Positions 1 through 10,400 of a DNA stretch of 64,000 bases are shown piece by piece. The stretch spans positions 1,038,206 through 1,102,205 of the forward strand of contig NZ_QNRT01000002.1 of NCBI RefSeq assembly GCF_003315245.1, written 5' to 3'. Each line of letters opens with the position of its first letter. Position 1 is the stretch's first letter. This DNA is from Arenicella xantha. GTDB taxonomy: Bacteria; Pseudomonadota; Gammaproteobacteria; Arenicellales; Arenicellaceae. Under the pieces are notes generated by a model. That model worked only from the letters and a program-made list of their open reading frames with translations. It searched no databases and was not told the origin of the DNA. The position numbers and the translations under genes were made by a program.

Positions 1-712
1 CAAAATTCTCGATCGAACAGATGATGATGCAGTTGTCCTCGCGGTCACGCACCACCTCCATTTCATACTCTTTCCAGCCGAAAATACACTCTTCGATCAA
101 CAACTCTTTGGTCGGAGAAGCGTCTAAACCACGTTGGCAGATTTCGACAAACTCAGTTTTATTGTAAGCAATTCCGCCGCCCGTGCCGCCCATCGTAAAG
201 GAAGGACGAATAATCACCGGAAGACCCAGACCCTCCAGTATTTCAAAGGCCTCATCCATGCTATGAGCAATATCACCACGAACTGTCTCGAGGCCAATTT
301 TGTTCATCGCTTTCTTAAACTTTTCGCGATCTTCGGCCTTATCGATGGCTTCTTTGGTAGCGCCGATCATCTCGACATTGTGCTTTGCCAAAACGCCTTC
401 ACGCTCTAAGTCCAGCGCGCAGTTCAGTGCGGTCTGGCCACCCATGGTTGGCAGCAACACATCGGGCTTTTCAGCCTCAATGATCTTCTCCACTGCTTGC
501 CAGCTTATCGGCTCAATGTAGGTAGCATCGGCAAAACCAGGGTCGGTCATAATGGTTGCCGGATTAGAGTTAACCAAGACAACTCGATACCCTTCCTCTT
601 TGAGCGCCTTGCAGGCTTGTACACCCGAATAATCGAATTCACAGGCTTGTCCGATAATAATCGGGCCTGCACCAATAATCAGTACTGTTTGAATATCACT
701 GCGCTTTGGCAT
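1..712 (-). CDS. carB: Carbamoyl-phosphate synthase large subunit, N-terminal part (cut by window edge)
   Basis: About 237 N-terminal residues are present; the rest lies beyond position 1. CarB makes carbamoyl phosphate from bicarbonate, ATP and the ammonia delivered by CarA, feeding pyrimidine and arginine synthesis in the cytosol. The start reads [18 protein letters not shown], then a biotin-carboxylase-like N-terminal fold with [19 protein letters not shown] and the ATP-grasp stretch around [11 protein letters not shown]. These are the usual hallmarks of the first synthetase half. The ATG lies 2 nt beyond the carA stop codon, so the two are cotranscribed and probably translationally coupled. 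Nothing unusual is seen in the visible part. Confidence 0.97.
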   Translation of the reverse strand, partial: MPKRSDIQTVLIIGAGPIIIGQACEFDYSGVQACKALKEEGYRVVLVNSNPATIMTDPGFADATYIEPISWQAVEKIIEAEKPDVLLPTMGGQTALNCALDLEREGVLAKHNVEMIGATKEAIDKAEDREKFKKAMNKIGLETVRGDIAHSMDEAFEILEGLGLPVIIRPSFTMGGTGGGIAYNKTEFVEICQRGLDASPTKELLIEECIFGWKEYEMEVVRDREDNCIIICSIENF

Positions 713-714
713 GA

Positions 715-1863
715 CTATTTCTCCCCGCGAACGCTGGTCGCACTGGTTTGCATCATTTGTATAAATCGTTCGAATAGTGGTGCTACATCACGTGGCCCAG
801 GACTTGCTTCTGGATGCCCCTGAAATGAAAACGCTGGTACGTCAACACGCTCAATACCCTGAATCGTGTTATCGAACAGCGAGCGATGAGTCACTCTTAA
901 GTTATCTGGCATAGTTGCTTCATCAACAGCAAAACCATGGTTCTGACTGGTAATCATCACTTTCTTAGTGTCTAAATCTTGTACCGGATGGTTAGCCCCG
1001 TGATGACCAAACTTCATTTTTTCGGTAGCGGCGCCTGATGCCAAGGCTAAAATTTGATGCCCGAGACAGATTCCAAAAATCGGCTTGCCGGCGGCGATGA
1101 TTTCTTGCACCGCTTTGATTGCGTAGTCACAGGGCTCGGGATCACCGGGGCCGTTGGATAAAAACACACCATCTGGATTCATCGCTAACACGTCTTGCGC
1201 GCTAGTCTGTGCAGGCACTACCTGAACATCACAACCAAGATCAACCAGAATGCGCAAAATATTGCGTTTTACGCCAAAATCATAAGCAACGACCTTGTAA
1301 GTTCCGTCGGTCTTATCCGAGTAGCCATCCGCCAGCGACCAGACCGATTGCTGCCATGAGTAAGGCACAGCGGTTGTTACTTGTTTCGCCAAGTCCATTC
1401 CTTTCAAACCAGGGAAGGCTTGCGCCGCAGCAACTGCTTGCGCGGAATCAATGTTATCACCGGTGACAATGCAGCCGTTTTGCGCTCCTTTTTCGCGCAG
1501 TATGCGAGTCAGGTGTCGTGTGTCGATATCCGCAATTGCGACAACCGAATTTTCAATTAGGTAGTCATCTAGATTCTGCGTGTTACGCCAATTGTTAGCA
1601 AGGCGGGGCAGGTCGCGAATAATCAAACCCGCGGCGCACACTGAATTGGATTCAACGTCTTCGGCATTGGTGCCGGTGTTACCTATATGCGGATAGGTTA
1701 AGGTGACCAATTGTTTCGAGTACGAAGGATCAGTCAAAATTTCTTGATATCCAGTCATCGCCGTATTGAAAACAACTTCTCCAACGCTTTCACCTGTCGC
1801 GCCAATCGACTGACCCCAAAAAAGGGTGCCATCTGCTAATGCCAGTAATGCGGTATGTTTCAC
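715..1863 (-). CDS. carA: Carbamoyl-phosphate synthase small subunit (glutamine amidotransferase)
   Basis: 382 aa, the normal family length. CarA hydrolyses glutamine and channels ammonia to CarB. The N-terminal half carries the CPSase small-chain domain ([17 protein letters not shown], then [17 protein letters not shown]). The C-terminal half is a class I glutamine amidotransferase with the nucleophile Cys266 in FGICLGHQ and the His/Glu pair in [10 protein letters not shown]. The start codon is GTG with AGGG about 9 nt upstream. It sits directly upstream of carB. An intrinsic terminator and a short inverted repeat lie between it and dapB, so it probably has its own promoter or a controlled read-through. 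Confidence 0.97.
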   Translation of the reverse strand: MKHTALLALADGTLFWGQSIGATGESVGEVVFNTAMTGYQEILTDPSYSKQLVTLTYPHIGNTGTNAEDVESNSVCAAGLIIRDLPRLANNWRNTQNLDDYLIENSVVAIADIDTRHLTRILREKGAQNGCIVTGDNIDSAQAVAAAQAFPGLKGMDLAKQVTTAVPYSWQQSVWSLADGYSDKTDGTYKVVAYDFGVKRNILRILVDLGCDVQVVPAQTSAQDVLAMNPDGVFLSNGPGDPEPCDYAIKAVQEIIAAGKPIFGICLGHQILALASGAATEKMKFGHHGANHPVQDLDTKKVMITSQNHGFAVDEATMPDNLRVTHRSLFDNTIQGIERVDVPAFSFQGHPEASPGPRDVAPLFERFIQMMQTSATSVRGEK

Positions 1864-1887
1864 TTTGATGCCCTGTCAGATAGAGTT

Positions 1888-1904
1888 TTTTGAGAAACTC
1901 AAAA
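1888..1904. promoter_or_regulatory. Inverted repeat in the carA leader
   Basis: TTTTGAG-AAA-CTCAAAA is a perfect 7-bp inverted repeat centred about 33 nt upstream of the carA GTG codon, between the dapB terminator and the gene. It could be an operator half-site pair or a short RNA hairpin. Neither the regulator nor a good -35/-10 pair could be identified, so the role is inference only. Confidence 0.3.
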
Positions 1905-1911
1905 TTTGCTT

Positions 1912-1946
1912 AAAAAAAGGGAGAAGCCTTATAAGAGGCTTCTCCC
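1912..1946 (-). terminator. Intrinsic terminator between dapB and carA
   Basis: A perfect 11-bp stem (1919-1929 with 1936-1946, loop of 6 nt) is followed on the minus strand by seven T residues (1918 to 1912). A T tract also follows on the plus strand. It lies downstream of dapB and about 50 nt before carA. If the carA promoter lies upstream of it, it would act as an attenuator rather than a simple terminator. Confidence 0.85.
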
Positions 1947-2065
1947 TTTTTGGGTAATTTGTTCGGCTTGTTCTGGTGGCCTTATCATCGCGCGGTATTT
2001 TAGCCGAAGCACTCAATGACATGCAATCCGAAACGACCGTAAATTCGAATTAAGTTTGACTAATC

Positions 2066-2911
<846 letters not shown>

Positions 2912-2914
2912 TTA

Positions 2915-4252
2915 CTAACGAAATACGTCTTTGATTTTACCAAAAACCCCTTCTTCGTTACTGGCATCTGAAAAATCTTCAAGTTGTACTTCATCCGCAC
3001 GCCGTAAAATACCACGCTGATGACAGGCATTGATCAAACCAAATACCACATGGCGACTGTAACCTGATTTTTGCATCAAGCTATAGGCACTCTCACCACT
3101 GACAAACAACAATGTGCACAACTTCAAAAGCACATTATCCAATTCGAGCAATTCGAATTGCGGCCAGCGCTCTAAAATATACTCAGTGGCTTCATCAAGC
3201 CCTTCCGCCAAGGCCTTATTCTTGGTCGCCAACGTTGAAGCCCAAAGCAATCGATCGATCGGATACGCATTGAGCCCATCAGTCGGATGCCAATCACCTT
3301 TTAATGGGATTTTAGTGATTTCATTATCCACTAACGCCTTTGACCACTTGGCAGGTTCTTTTGTGCTGTAGACCATATCGCGACTAGGCTTAATAAACAG
3401 CAAGCTCTCTCGCCCCGAGAATATCTCCAGATCATATTTCCAAAATTCATCGCCTTCATTGACCGGCGTGCCCGCCATCAACCGCTCAGAAATAGCTTTC
3501 TCATCACCATCATCGGCAGTGTCAGGCTCTTCGGCCTCGCTGACAATTAGGTTAGTCACCGTATTGTCTTCGAGCTCAGACTCACTCATTTCCCAAGCGT
3601 CTAAGGTGTTGGTTTCAATTACCAGAACGCTGTTTGTGGAGGCACTTTCGTCGTCAGTTACCAAAACCACTTGCTTTGGTATCTCTGGCTCTACGATATC
3701 TTGCCCGTCCTTGAAGCCCTGAACGTCATCCACGACTTTCATGTACTCACTGTTTGTGAAACTATGATAGTCGATACTCATATTGTCGAGCTCGTAGTCA
3801 TAGTCTGCCGCTTCAGAAAAGCTTGCGTCATTGACTTCGGTAACGTCGCTCTCGCTCTTCTCGTCCATCTCAGCGATAACAAACTGCATTTCGTCAGGTA
3901 AAACACGATTCTCTTCGCCGTCTTCGACCTCAGCCACAGCATCGAACTCAAGGCGGGTTAACTCAGTTTTAAAGTCGCTCCATTGAACCGGTCGCGACAG
4001 ATACCCTACGCCACTTTCAGCGACATTATTCCCGACTTTAATTTTAGGTAATTCTGACAACCCTTGGTCATCACCAGACGGCTCATACACGGCGTCCACG
4101 ATAGCAATATCCGGCGCGGTGTCGTCTCCATCCTTGAGGATAACGACTTGGTATGCCAGTTCATTCTTGGCTAAGTTCAGAAACGATTTAAATAGGATCT
4201 GTTCTTTTTTTTCAATACCTTTAAATACAAGGTGTTTAATCTGGGTAGTCAC
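2915..4252 (-). CDS. Uncharacterised acidic protein with possible C-terminal winged helix
   Basis: 445 aa; I do not recognise the family with certainty. Residues 1-60 resemble a degenerate receiver-like fold, with a strand IAIVDAV where a response regulator would carry its Asp. Residues about 100-260 are strongly acidic, rich in D and E and probably disordered. Residues about 265-445 look folded: a DEFWKYDLEIF start, W-rich segments, then helices ending in SGYSRHVVFGLINACHQRG, which reads like a winged-helix recognition region. There is no signal peptide or membrane segment. It lies between dapB and lapB on the same strand with 137 bp to lapB, so it may share the lapB transcript. Its function is unknown. 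Confidence 0.8.
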   Translation of the reverse strand: MTTQIKHLVFKGIEKKEQILFKSFLNLAKNELAYQVVILKDGDDTAPDIAIVDAVYEPSGDDQGLSELPKIKVGNNVAESGVGYLSRPVQWSDFKTELTRLEFDAVAEVEDGEENRVLPDEMQFVIAEMDEKSESDVTEVNDASFSEAADYDYELDNMSIDYHSFTNSEYMKVVDDVQGFKDGQDIVEPEIPKQVVLVTDDESASTNSVLVIETNTLDAWEMSESELEDNTVTNLIVSEAEEPDTADDGDEKAISERLMAGTPVNEGDEFWKYDLEIFSGRESLLFIKPSRDMVYSTKEPAKWSKALVDNEITKIPLKGDWHPTDGLNAYPIDRLLWASTLATKNKALAEGLDEATEYILERWPQFELLELDNVLLKLCTLLFVSGESAYSLMQKSGYSRHVVFGLINACHQRGILRRADEVQLEDFSDASNEEGVFGKIKDVFR

Positions 4253-4389
4253 AAACTATTTCTCACTCTAGTCTAGATATTTTCGACTCACGATGTGCTT
4301 GAACACGGGCGAATTCCGGTCGATTGCACCAGCGGTCGTTGCTCCAACACACACTCAATATGCTCGAGGCCACTGTCTCATTATTACCC

Positions 4390-5541
4390 TCAATGAAAAC
4401 TCTCCCATCGCCCGCAGTTTGGACAAAACCAATACATGGCCTTTGTATCGAAACCGCACCCAACACAAGTATACTCAATCTTGCGACTTTTTGCTCGGGT
4501 CAGCAACTCAATCAATAGTCCATCTCGGCGCTCGGTCGAAACTTCATGACGTTTAATTGCCTGCAATAGGTACGCGCTAACCGGCCCGCTGAGGCCTCCA
4601 GCTTGAACACGCGCAAAAATTAGCTCTAGTGCAGCGGGTTCACCAAGCGTCTGACTCAGCGCCGAATGCCACTGCATAAATGCCAGATTATCACGCGGCA
4701 CATTTGAATCTTCCTTAAGATACGACGCTAGTGCTTCATCATCGCCCAGTTCTTGATAGGCCGAAATAATTTTCCCAACAACCAGGTGCGCGAGCTGCGC
4801 GTGCTCAGCCCTCATTCGTGCCCAATAATGCAGTGCCTTGCGGTAATCCGACTGCACAAAGTTTAGCTCGCCAAGCAAGTAGTCAACACGCCCGATGGCA
4901 GCACGTTCAGCACGAGCCGAGCGCAACCAACCGCCAGCATCTTCGTAATCGCCTCGCTTTAACGCCACCTCAGCTAACTCACAATAATAATGGGCAATTT
5001 GTTTTGCATAGGCAGGTCGGTCTTTCTTGCGATGTTTACGCAAAGCATCAATCGCTTTAGCCCATTCCTTCTCTTGCTGATACACCGAAACTAGCCCAGC
5101 TAACGCGAGCGATCGATAATCATCCGACTCTAGTAGTTCGGAAAATAGATTCTCAGCCCGATCCAACCAGCCGACTCGGTAATAGTCCTGAGCAAGCTCA
5201 TGCACAGCCTGCATGCGTTGATTCTCGGTAAGATTGGTACGGGCGATCAAGTTTTGATGAATCCGAGTCGCACGGTCAACCTGCCCCGTCCGCCGAAACA
5301 AACCACCGAGCGCTAAATGCAGCTCTACGGTTTCATCATCGACATCGAGAGCCCTGATAAAAACATCAATTGCTTTATCTGGCTCTTCGTTAAGAAGATA
5401 ATTTAGGCCTTTGAAGTATTCAGCATTTACCTTTACGTCACGCGACGCGCCAGACCGTCGGGCATACCAACTTGCCGCTAGACCGCCCAACAAAAAGGCC
5501 AACGCTATCGCCGGCCACGCCCAACTCCATTGACTTAACAA
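4390..5541 (-). CDS. lapB: LPS assembly protein LapB (YciM), TPR and rubredoxin-like metal site
   Basis: 383 aa, matching E. coli LapB. It has an N-terminal membrane anchor (about residues 5-24), then a chain of tetratricopeptide repeats up to about residue 350, and ends in a rubredoxin-type metal-binding knuckle with CVGCG and CPNCG near the C-terminus. In E. coli LapB regulates FtsH-dependent turnover of LpxC and so controls lipopolysaccharide synthesis. It stands 47 bp downstream of lapA in the same direction, the usual pair. The pyrF gene that often follows lapB elsewhere is not here; an unknown gene takes that place. Confidence 0.93.
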   Translation of the reverse strand: MLSQWSWAWPAIALAFLLGGLAASWYARRSGASRDVKVNAEYFKGLNYLLNEEPDKAIDVFIRALDVDDETVELHLALGGLFRRTGQVDRATRIHQNLIARTNLTENQRMQAVHELAQDYYRVGWLDRAENLFSELLESDDYRSLALAGLVSVYQQEKEWAKAIDALRKHRKKDRPAYAKQIAHYYCELAEVALKRGDYEDAGGWLRSARAERAAIGRVDYLLGELNFVQSDYRKALHYWARMRAEHAQLAHLVVGKIISAYQELGDDEALASYLKEDSNVPRDNLAFMQWHSALSQTLGEPAALELIFARVQAGGLSGPVSAYLLQAIKRHEVSTERRDGLLIELLTRAKSRKIEYTCVGCGFDTKAMYWFCPNCGRWESFH

Positions 5542-5588
5542 AATACTCTCAAAAATTTCAGACTTAACGACAATTAAGCCATCTCATA

Positions 5589-5915
5589 TTACGACTCGCC
5601 AGGCAGCGTCGCCCCTTTGAGCTCTGACTCCGAAAGTGGCAAAGTACGCAAACTTTCTACCTCTTTCTCGACTTTTGCGAGTTGTCGCTTAGTTTTACCG
5701 ACCGCAACCTTATTGCGGAATACCGAAATACTCATTAGTAAGGCACCGAGCAATAAACCAAAAACAAATGGAATAATTAGCACCAAAGAGAGAGCAACAT
5801 TCGCCTCTCCAAAGTAATAGTACTTGAGTGTAATCGAACCCGGATTCTGCAAATTAAGCGTCAATGCAAACACAACAAAGAGCAAAAAAAGGACAAAGAA
5901 TAAAATTTTTTTCAT
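5589..5915 (-). CDS. lapA: LPS assembly protein LapA (DUF1049)
   Basis: 108 aa inner-membrane protein. Two hydrophobic segments (about residues 3-20 and 41-64) are separated by a short loop containing LNLQNPGSITLKYYYFGE, a typical DUF1049/LapA feature. The remainder is a charged, probably coiled-coil tail (KRQLAKVEKEVESLRTLP). It probably works with LapB in LPS assembly. It lies between ihfB and lapB, an arrangement common in gammaproteobacteria outside the enterics. The 13-bp tandem repeat sits just upstream. Confidence 0.9.
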   Translation of the reverse strand: MKKILFFVLFLLFVVFALTLNLQNPGSITLKYYYFGEANVALSLVLIIPFVFGLLLGALLMSISVFRNKVAVGKTKRQLAKVEKEVESLRTLPLSESELKGATLPGES

Positions 5916-5995
5916 AGCGTAATATGTTTCGTCAAACTCTAGTGGTGGATTTAGCTATCAGTGTTACACGGCAATGCTTTTGTGGGAAAATTTTT

Positions 5996-6043
5996 GTAGA
6001 AAGTCGTTGTAGAAAGTCGTTGTAGAAAGTCGTTGTAGGAGCA
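5996..6043. repeat. 13-bp tandem repeat with REP-like tail
   Basis: Three complete copies of GTAGAAAGTCGTT start at 5996, 6009 and 6022. A fourth, diverging copy starts at 6035 as GTAGGAGCAAC. The repeat lies in the 161-bp gap between ihfB and lapA. The last copy contains TGTAGGAGC, the start of many Pseudomonas-type REP elements, and GTTG/CAAC can pair around it. The array is too short, and lacks spacers, to be a CRISPR. Confidence 0.85.
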
Positions 6044-6076
6044 ACACTTTGTCAATATCCGACTCTCTGCAATTCG

Positions 6077-6382
6077 CTAAGAATTTACCGAGTCAACACG
6101 CTCTTTCAACTCTTTGCCTGGCTTGAAATGCGGTGAAAACTTATCTTCCACTGACACTGACTCACCAGTTTTTGGATTACGTCCAACACGCGCAGGACGG
6201 TAGTGCAGTGAAAAACTGCCAAACCCTCGAATCTCTATTCTGTCGCCTTCCTCAAACGCATTACCCATACGTTCAAGTACAGCTTTTACCGCCAGCTCAA
6301 CATCTCGATGCGCCAGATGCGGCTGTTTTTCTACCAGCGTCTCAATGAGTTCAGACCTGGTTATCGTCGGTGTTTTAATCAT
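6077..6382 (-). CDS. ihfB: Integration host factor subunit beta
   Basis: 101 aa, a member of the HU/IHF DNA-bending family. It begins [17 protein letters not shown], has the conserved core [12 protein letters not shown], and the DNA-contacting arm [10 protein letters not shown] with the prolines at the arm tip. The acidic residues that distinguish IHF-beta follow ([17 protein letters not shown]). With IhfA it bends DNA at specific sites in recombination, transcription and replication. It follows rpsA with a terminator between, the usual rpsA-ihfB order, so it probably has its own promoter in 6383-6536. Confidence 0.95.
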   Translation of the reverse strand: MIKTPTITRSELIETLVEKQPHLAHRDVELAVKAVLERMGNAFEEGDRIEIRGFGSFSLHYRPARVGRNPKTGESVSVEDKFSPHFKPGKELKERVDSVNS

Positions 6383-6536
6383 ACCCGTTTACCCTTGATT
6401 AATTTTCAACCGATAAAGTATAGGGACTTGCTTAGTTCCACGCAACCAATCAAACGCAAATAAAAGCTCTAAGTGACTGATATTGCTTAATTTATCATTA
6501 AGTCGCTAAGGCAACTGCAGTACAATTGTCAGCCAT

Positions 6537-6576
6537 AAAAAAAGCCGCAACCCTTCTCGCGAAAGGTTGCGGCTTT
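6537..6576 (-). terminator. Intrinsic terminator of rpsA
   Basis: A 12-bp perfect stem, AAAGCCGCAACC (6541-6552) with GGTTGCGGCTTT (6565-6576), is followed on the minus strand by a T run (6543 down to 6537, partly in the stem base). It sits 22 nt beyond the rpsA stop codon and separates rpsA from ihfB. Confidence 0.92.
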
Positions 6577-6598
6577 AGTAACGCTTACTCAGTCAGTA

Positions 6599-8269
6599 TT
6601 ACTTATTCAACTTTTCTTTAAGTTTTTCAGCTAATAGACTGTTGCCAGAATCTTCGCTACCACGAGCATATTCTTGAATCGCTTCACTTTCGTGTTGTGC
6701 TTCAAGTGCCTTAATAGACAAAGAGATTCGGCGAGTTTTACGGTCAATTGACGTTACCTTAGACTCAACAGTGTCGCCAACGCTGAACAATGCAGAAGCA
6801 TCTTCAACGTGGTCACGCGAGATCTCTCCAGCACGCAAATAACCTTCAACGCCATCAACTAGCTCAATCGTAATACCACGCGCATCAGCTTCTTTCACAG
6901 TACCGTTCACTACGGCGCCTTTGCTGTTGGTTGCAACGAAATCACTGAATGGGTCACCAGAAACTTGCTTAACGCCCAATGAAATACGCTCACGATCGGA
7001 ATCTACCGCTAGAACAACCGCTTCCAGCTCGTCACCTTTAGAGAAGTTGCGAATTACGTCTTCGCCTTCTTCGTTCCAAGACAAGTCACTCAAGTGAATC
7101 AAGCCATCGATGTTGCCTTCTAGACCAATGAACACACCGAAATCAGTGATTGATTTGATCTTACCAACAACTTTATCGCCTTTCTTGTGAGTAGCAGCAA
7201 AGCTATCCCAAGGGTTAGCGCGACATTGCTTCATGCCTAGTGAAATACGACGACGGTCGGCATCAATCTCAAGTACAACAACTTCAACTTCGTCGTTAAC
7301 TTGACATACTTTGCTCGGATGAATGTTCTTGTTAGTCCAATCCATTTCAGATACGTGAACTAGACCTTCAACTCCGTCTTCCAACTCAACAAACGCACCG
7401 TAATCAGTAATGTTAGTAACTTTACCGTAGTGACGAGAGTCAACTGTGAAGCGACGTGACAAGTCTTTCCATGGATCATCACCCATTTGTTTGATGCCTA
7501 GAGATACACGTGCTTTCTCCTTATCAAACTTCAGTACGCGAGCTTCGATATCTTGGCCAACTTCAAGGATTTCAGAAGGATGCTTAACACGCTTCCAAGC
7601 CATATCAGTAATGTGCAACAAGCCGTCGATACCACCCAAGTTGATGAAAGCACCGTAATCAGTAAGGTTCTTAACGATACCCTTAACGATTTGGCCTTCT
7701 TCAATTGTTTTAAGTAGCTCTTCGCGCTCAGCACCCAACTCGTTCTCAACCACAGCGCGGCGAGAAACAACAACGTTGTTACGTGCTTTATCGATCTTAA
7801 TAACCTTCAACTCTAGGTCGCGGTTTTCAAGATACGCAGAATCTTTTACAGGACGCACATCGACCAACGAACCCGGTAGGAAGGCACGGACATTTTGTAG
7901 AGACACGGTGAAACCGCCTTTTACTTTGCCAGTGATTTGACCTACAACGATATCTTCGTTTTCATGTGCTTTTTCTAGCTCAGCCCAAACACGTACGCGA
8001 CGCGCTTTATCGTGCGACAATTTAGTCCGGCCGTAACCGTCTTCAACGCTTTCGATAGCAACTTCAACTAAGTCACCAACAAGTACATTGTACTCGCCTT
8101 CAACTTTAGCGAACTGGGATAGTGGGATTTCGGCTTCTGATTTCAAGCCAGCAGTTACGGTGACATAATCACCATCTACGGAAACAACTTCTGCTTTGAT
8201 CACCTCACCGACGGTCATGACGGTGTCTTTTAGGCTCTCTTCAAACATCTCAGCGAACGATTCGCTCAT
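6599..8269 (-). CDS. rpsA: 30S ribosomal protein S1
   Basis: 556 aa, matching the six-domain proteobacterial S1. The N-terminal domains bind the ribosome ([18 protein letters not shown]). Four strong S1/OB repeats follow with recurring cores of the type [40 protein letters not shown] and [20 protein letters not shown], and a diverged sixth repeat near residues 445-525. S1 recruits mRNAs to the 30S subunit. An AAGGTAAG element lies about 8 nt before the ATG. It is 76 bp downstream of cmk, the classical cmk-rpsA order, and ends at an intrinsic terminator. Confidence 0.98.
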   Translation of the reverse strand: MSESFAEMFEESLKDTVMTVGEVIKAEVVSVDGDYVTVTAGLKSEAEIPLSQFAKVEGEYNVLVGDLVEVAIESVEDGYGRTKLSHDKARRVRVWAELEKAHENEDIVVGQITGKVKGGFTVSLQNVRAFLPGSLVDVRPVKDSAYLENRDLELKVIKIDKARNNVVVSRRAVVENELGAEREELLKTIEEGQIVKGIVKNLTDYGAFINLGGIDGLLHITDMAWKRVKHPSEILEVGQDIEARVLKFDKEKARVSLGIKQMGDDPWKDLSRRFTVDSRHYGKVTNITDYGAFVELEDGVEGLVHVSEMDWTNKNIHPSKVCQVNDEVEVVVLEIDADRRRISLGMKQCRANPWDSFAATHKKGDKVVGKIKSITDFGVFIGLEGNIDGLIHLSDLSWNEEGEDVIRNFSKGDELEAVVLAVDSDRERISLGVKQVSGDPFSDFVATNSKGAVVNGTVKEADARGITIELVDGVEGYLRAGEISRDHVEDASALFSVGDTVESKVTSIDRKTRRISLSIKALEAQHESEAIQEYARGSEDSGNSLLAEKLKEKLNK

Positions 8270-8345
8270 ATTTTCTTACCTTCGAATCCAACCACCATTA
8301 CAGCAGCTATCATCTTATCAAGCGTTGCACCGGTCCGAACGGCGA

Positions 8346-9026
8346 TCAGCGTTTATTTACATAATCCATTATGCTTGCAACGACTTCGTCTATTGAAAGA
8401 TCTGAAGTATCAAGAACATACGCATTGTCAGCTGGTTTCAGCGGAGATTCAGCGCGGCTTGAGTCACGGACGTCACGAGCTTGGATCGACTCTAACAGGC
8501 GCGCGAGGTTAACATCGAAGCCTTTTGATTTCAACTGATCAAACCGCCTTTGTGCCCTTATTTGCGCGCTGGCCGTCAAAAACACTTTAAATTCGGCGTC
8601 AGGAAACACTACTGTGCCCATATCGCGGCCATCCGCAACTAAACCTGGGGCTTTTCGACACCGTCGCTGCATCGCCAACAATGACGCCCTTACTGGCGCT
8701 AACGGAGCAATTTGACTGGCAATTTCGCCGGTTTCTTCGGTTCTGAGCTCAGCGGTCACAAACTGGCCGTTAATCTCGATTTTTGCCACATCATTCTCTT
8801 GCACATGACAAGTCAGCTCCATGCTATCGGCCAAAGCGACTAAGCCAGCCACATCATCCACCGACACATTATGATCTTGCGCTAACCAAGCTAAGCCTCG
8901 GTAAATCGCGCCACTATCAAGATAATGCCAACCAAATTGGCTGGCGCATATTTGACCGATAGTCCCTTTACCTGAGCCACTCGGTCCATCCAAGGCAAGC
9001 ACCGGCGCTGAGCGATTGCTAGTCAT
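8346..9026 (-). CDS. cmk: Cytidylate kinase
   Basis: 226 aa from the chosen ATG at 9026; a longer reading upstream would overlap the end of aroA without adding conserved sequence. The P-loop GPSGSGKGTIGQ is at the N-terminus, and the CMP-binding and lid parts include DGRDMGTVVFPDAEFKVFL and RAQRRFDQLKSKG. Cmk phosphorylates CMP and dCMP in nucleotide salvage. The start overlaps the aroA stop codon by 8 bp, so translation is probably coupled. It is followed by rpsA. Confidence 0.96.
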   Translation of the reverse strand: MTSNRSAPVLALDGPSGSGKGTIGQICASQFGWHYLDSGAIYRGLAWLAQDHNVSVDDVAGLVALADSMELTCHVQENDVAKIEINGQFVTAELRTEETGEIASQIAPLAPVRASLLAMQRRCRKAPGLVADGRDMGTVVFPDAEFKVFLTASAQIRAQRRFDQLKSKGFDVNLARLLESIQARDVRDSSRAESPLKPADNAYVLDTSDLSIDEVVASIMDYVNKR

Positions 9027-10344
9027 CGATTGACAATCCCGCCGCATTGGCCAATTCAACAAAATTCGGAAACGAGGTAGCAACGGTTTCAGCACCATTG
9101 ATCAGTACGCCATTTTCCGACACAGCGCCAGCTATTGCGAACGACATCGCTATACGATGATCATGATAGCTTTCTACCGTGCCACCGGCGATTTTGCCGC
9201 CAGTAATTAACATACCGTCACGACGCTCTTCAACATCAACACCAATGGCTCGCATGCCCTCAACCATTGCCGAGATGCGATCTGACTCTTTATGGCGCAG
9301 TTCCTCCGCTCCTGAAACGGTGGTTTGCCCCTCTGCGCAAGCAGCGGCAATACAAATAACTGGAAATTCATCAATCGCCAGCGGCACTAGCTCAGGATCG
9401 ATCTCGCAGCCTTTAAGACCAACGTAGCTAACTTGAATGTCGGCCACCGGCTCGCCACCGACCGCACGCGGGTTAATCAATTTAATATCCGCGCCCATCG
9501 CCTTCAATATATCGATGATTCCGGTACGCGTAGGGTTCACACACACATGCTCCAGCAACAACCTCGAGCCAGGCACAATTGACGCCGCAACCATAAAAAA
9601 GGCCGCAGACGATATATCGGCTGGTATATCAATGTCAGTGGCCGTTAATTTTCCACCGCCTTTAACCCGAATAGTGGTTACGGTGTCGCTCACTTTTTCG
9701 CTTTGGCATTGGTAGCCGTAGGCTTTTAGCATTCGCTCGGTGTGATCACGCGTTGGCGCCGGCTCGGTTACCGAAGTTTCGCCATCGGCATACAGGCCCG
9801 CCAACAATACTGCCGACTTGATCTGCGCACTGGCCATCGGCAACTTGTAAGTAATTGGCTCAAGCTTCTCGACCCCACGTATATGAATCGGCGGGCAGCC
9901 ATTGTCGTCAGTTGCGCAGCGCGCACCCATTGATGTTAGCGGCACAGTCACTCGTCGCATCGGACGCTTGGTTAAGGACTCATCGCCAATCAATTTGGAT
10001 GCGAAACGTTGCGCGGCTAAGATACCAGCCATCAACCGCATTGCGGTACCGGAGTTCCCCATATCCAAATCCGACTCAGGTGCTTGCAGGCCATTCATAC
10101 CTACGCCATGCACCGTCAGCGCACCATTGTCTGGCCCCTCAGCGGTCACACCCATTGCGCGAAACGCGGCCAACGTTGCCATAACGTCCTCACCTTCTAG
10201 AAGACCCGTTACATGACTGGTTCCTTCGGCTAATGACGAGAACATAACCGCGCGATGCGACATCGACTTATCGCCAGGCACTCGCAACGAACCCAGTAAA
10301 CTGTGGTTTGCCGCACGTGACGTTAGCGTTGCTTTAGCAGTCAT
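9019..10344 (-). CDS. aroA: 3-phosphoshikimate 1-carboxyvinyltransferase (EPSP synthase)
   Basis: 441 aa from the ATG at 10344, chosen because AGAGGA lies about 8-10 nt upstream and the family N-terminus follows; a longer reading to 10380 is possible. It joins phosphoenolpyruvate to shikimate 3-phosphate. The PEP/S3P binding motif VPGDKSMSHRAVMFSSLA, the GNSGTAMRLMAGIL loop, SLTKRPMRRV and the late DHRIAMSFAIAG motif are all present. The sequence style resembles the Pseudomonas enzyme, which is fused to TyrA, but here tyrA is a separate gene 56 bp upstream. Confidence 0.96.
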   Translation of the reverse strand: MTAKATLTSRAANHSLLGSLRVPGDKSMSHRAVMFSSLAEGTSHVTGLLEGEDVMATLAAFRAMGVTAEGPDNGALTVHGVGMNGLQAPESDLDMGNSGTAMRLMAGILAAQRFASKLIGDESLTKRPMRRVTVPLTSMGARCATDDNGCPPIHIRGVEKLEPITYKLPMASAQIKSAVLLAGLYADGETSVTEPAPTRDHTERMLKAYGYQCQSEKVSDTVTTIRVKGGGKLTATDIDIPADISSAAFFMVAASIVPGSRLLLEHVCVNPTRTGIIDILKAMGADIKLINPRAVGGEPVADIQVSYVGLKGCEIDPELVPLAIDEFPVICIAAACAEGQTTVSGAEELRHKESDRISAMVEGMRAIGVDVEERRDGMLITGGKIAGGTVESYHDHRIAMSFAIAGAVSENGVLINGAETVATSFPNFVELANAAGLSIDD

Positions 10345-10400
10345 AAAAATGATTCCTCTTCTCAAAGGCATGATTGTCATGCCATCAAAATCTCTAGTGT

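Noticed and set aside
4263-4478. 71-aa open frame overlapping the end of lapB
   Set aside because: Shadow of lapB in another frame; the LapB rubredoxin-like end explains the sequence.
5996-6043. Possible CRISPR-like repeat
   Set aside because: The 13-bp units are directly adjacent with no spacers, and no cas genes are near.
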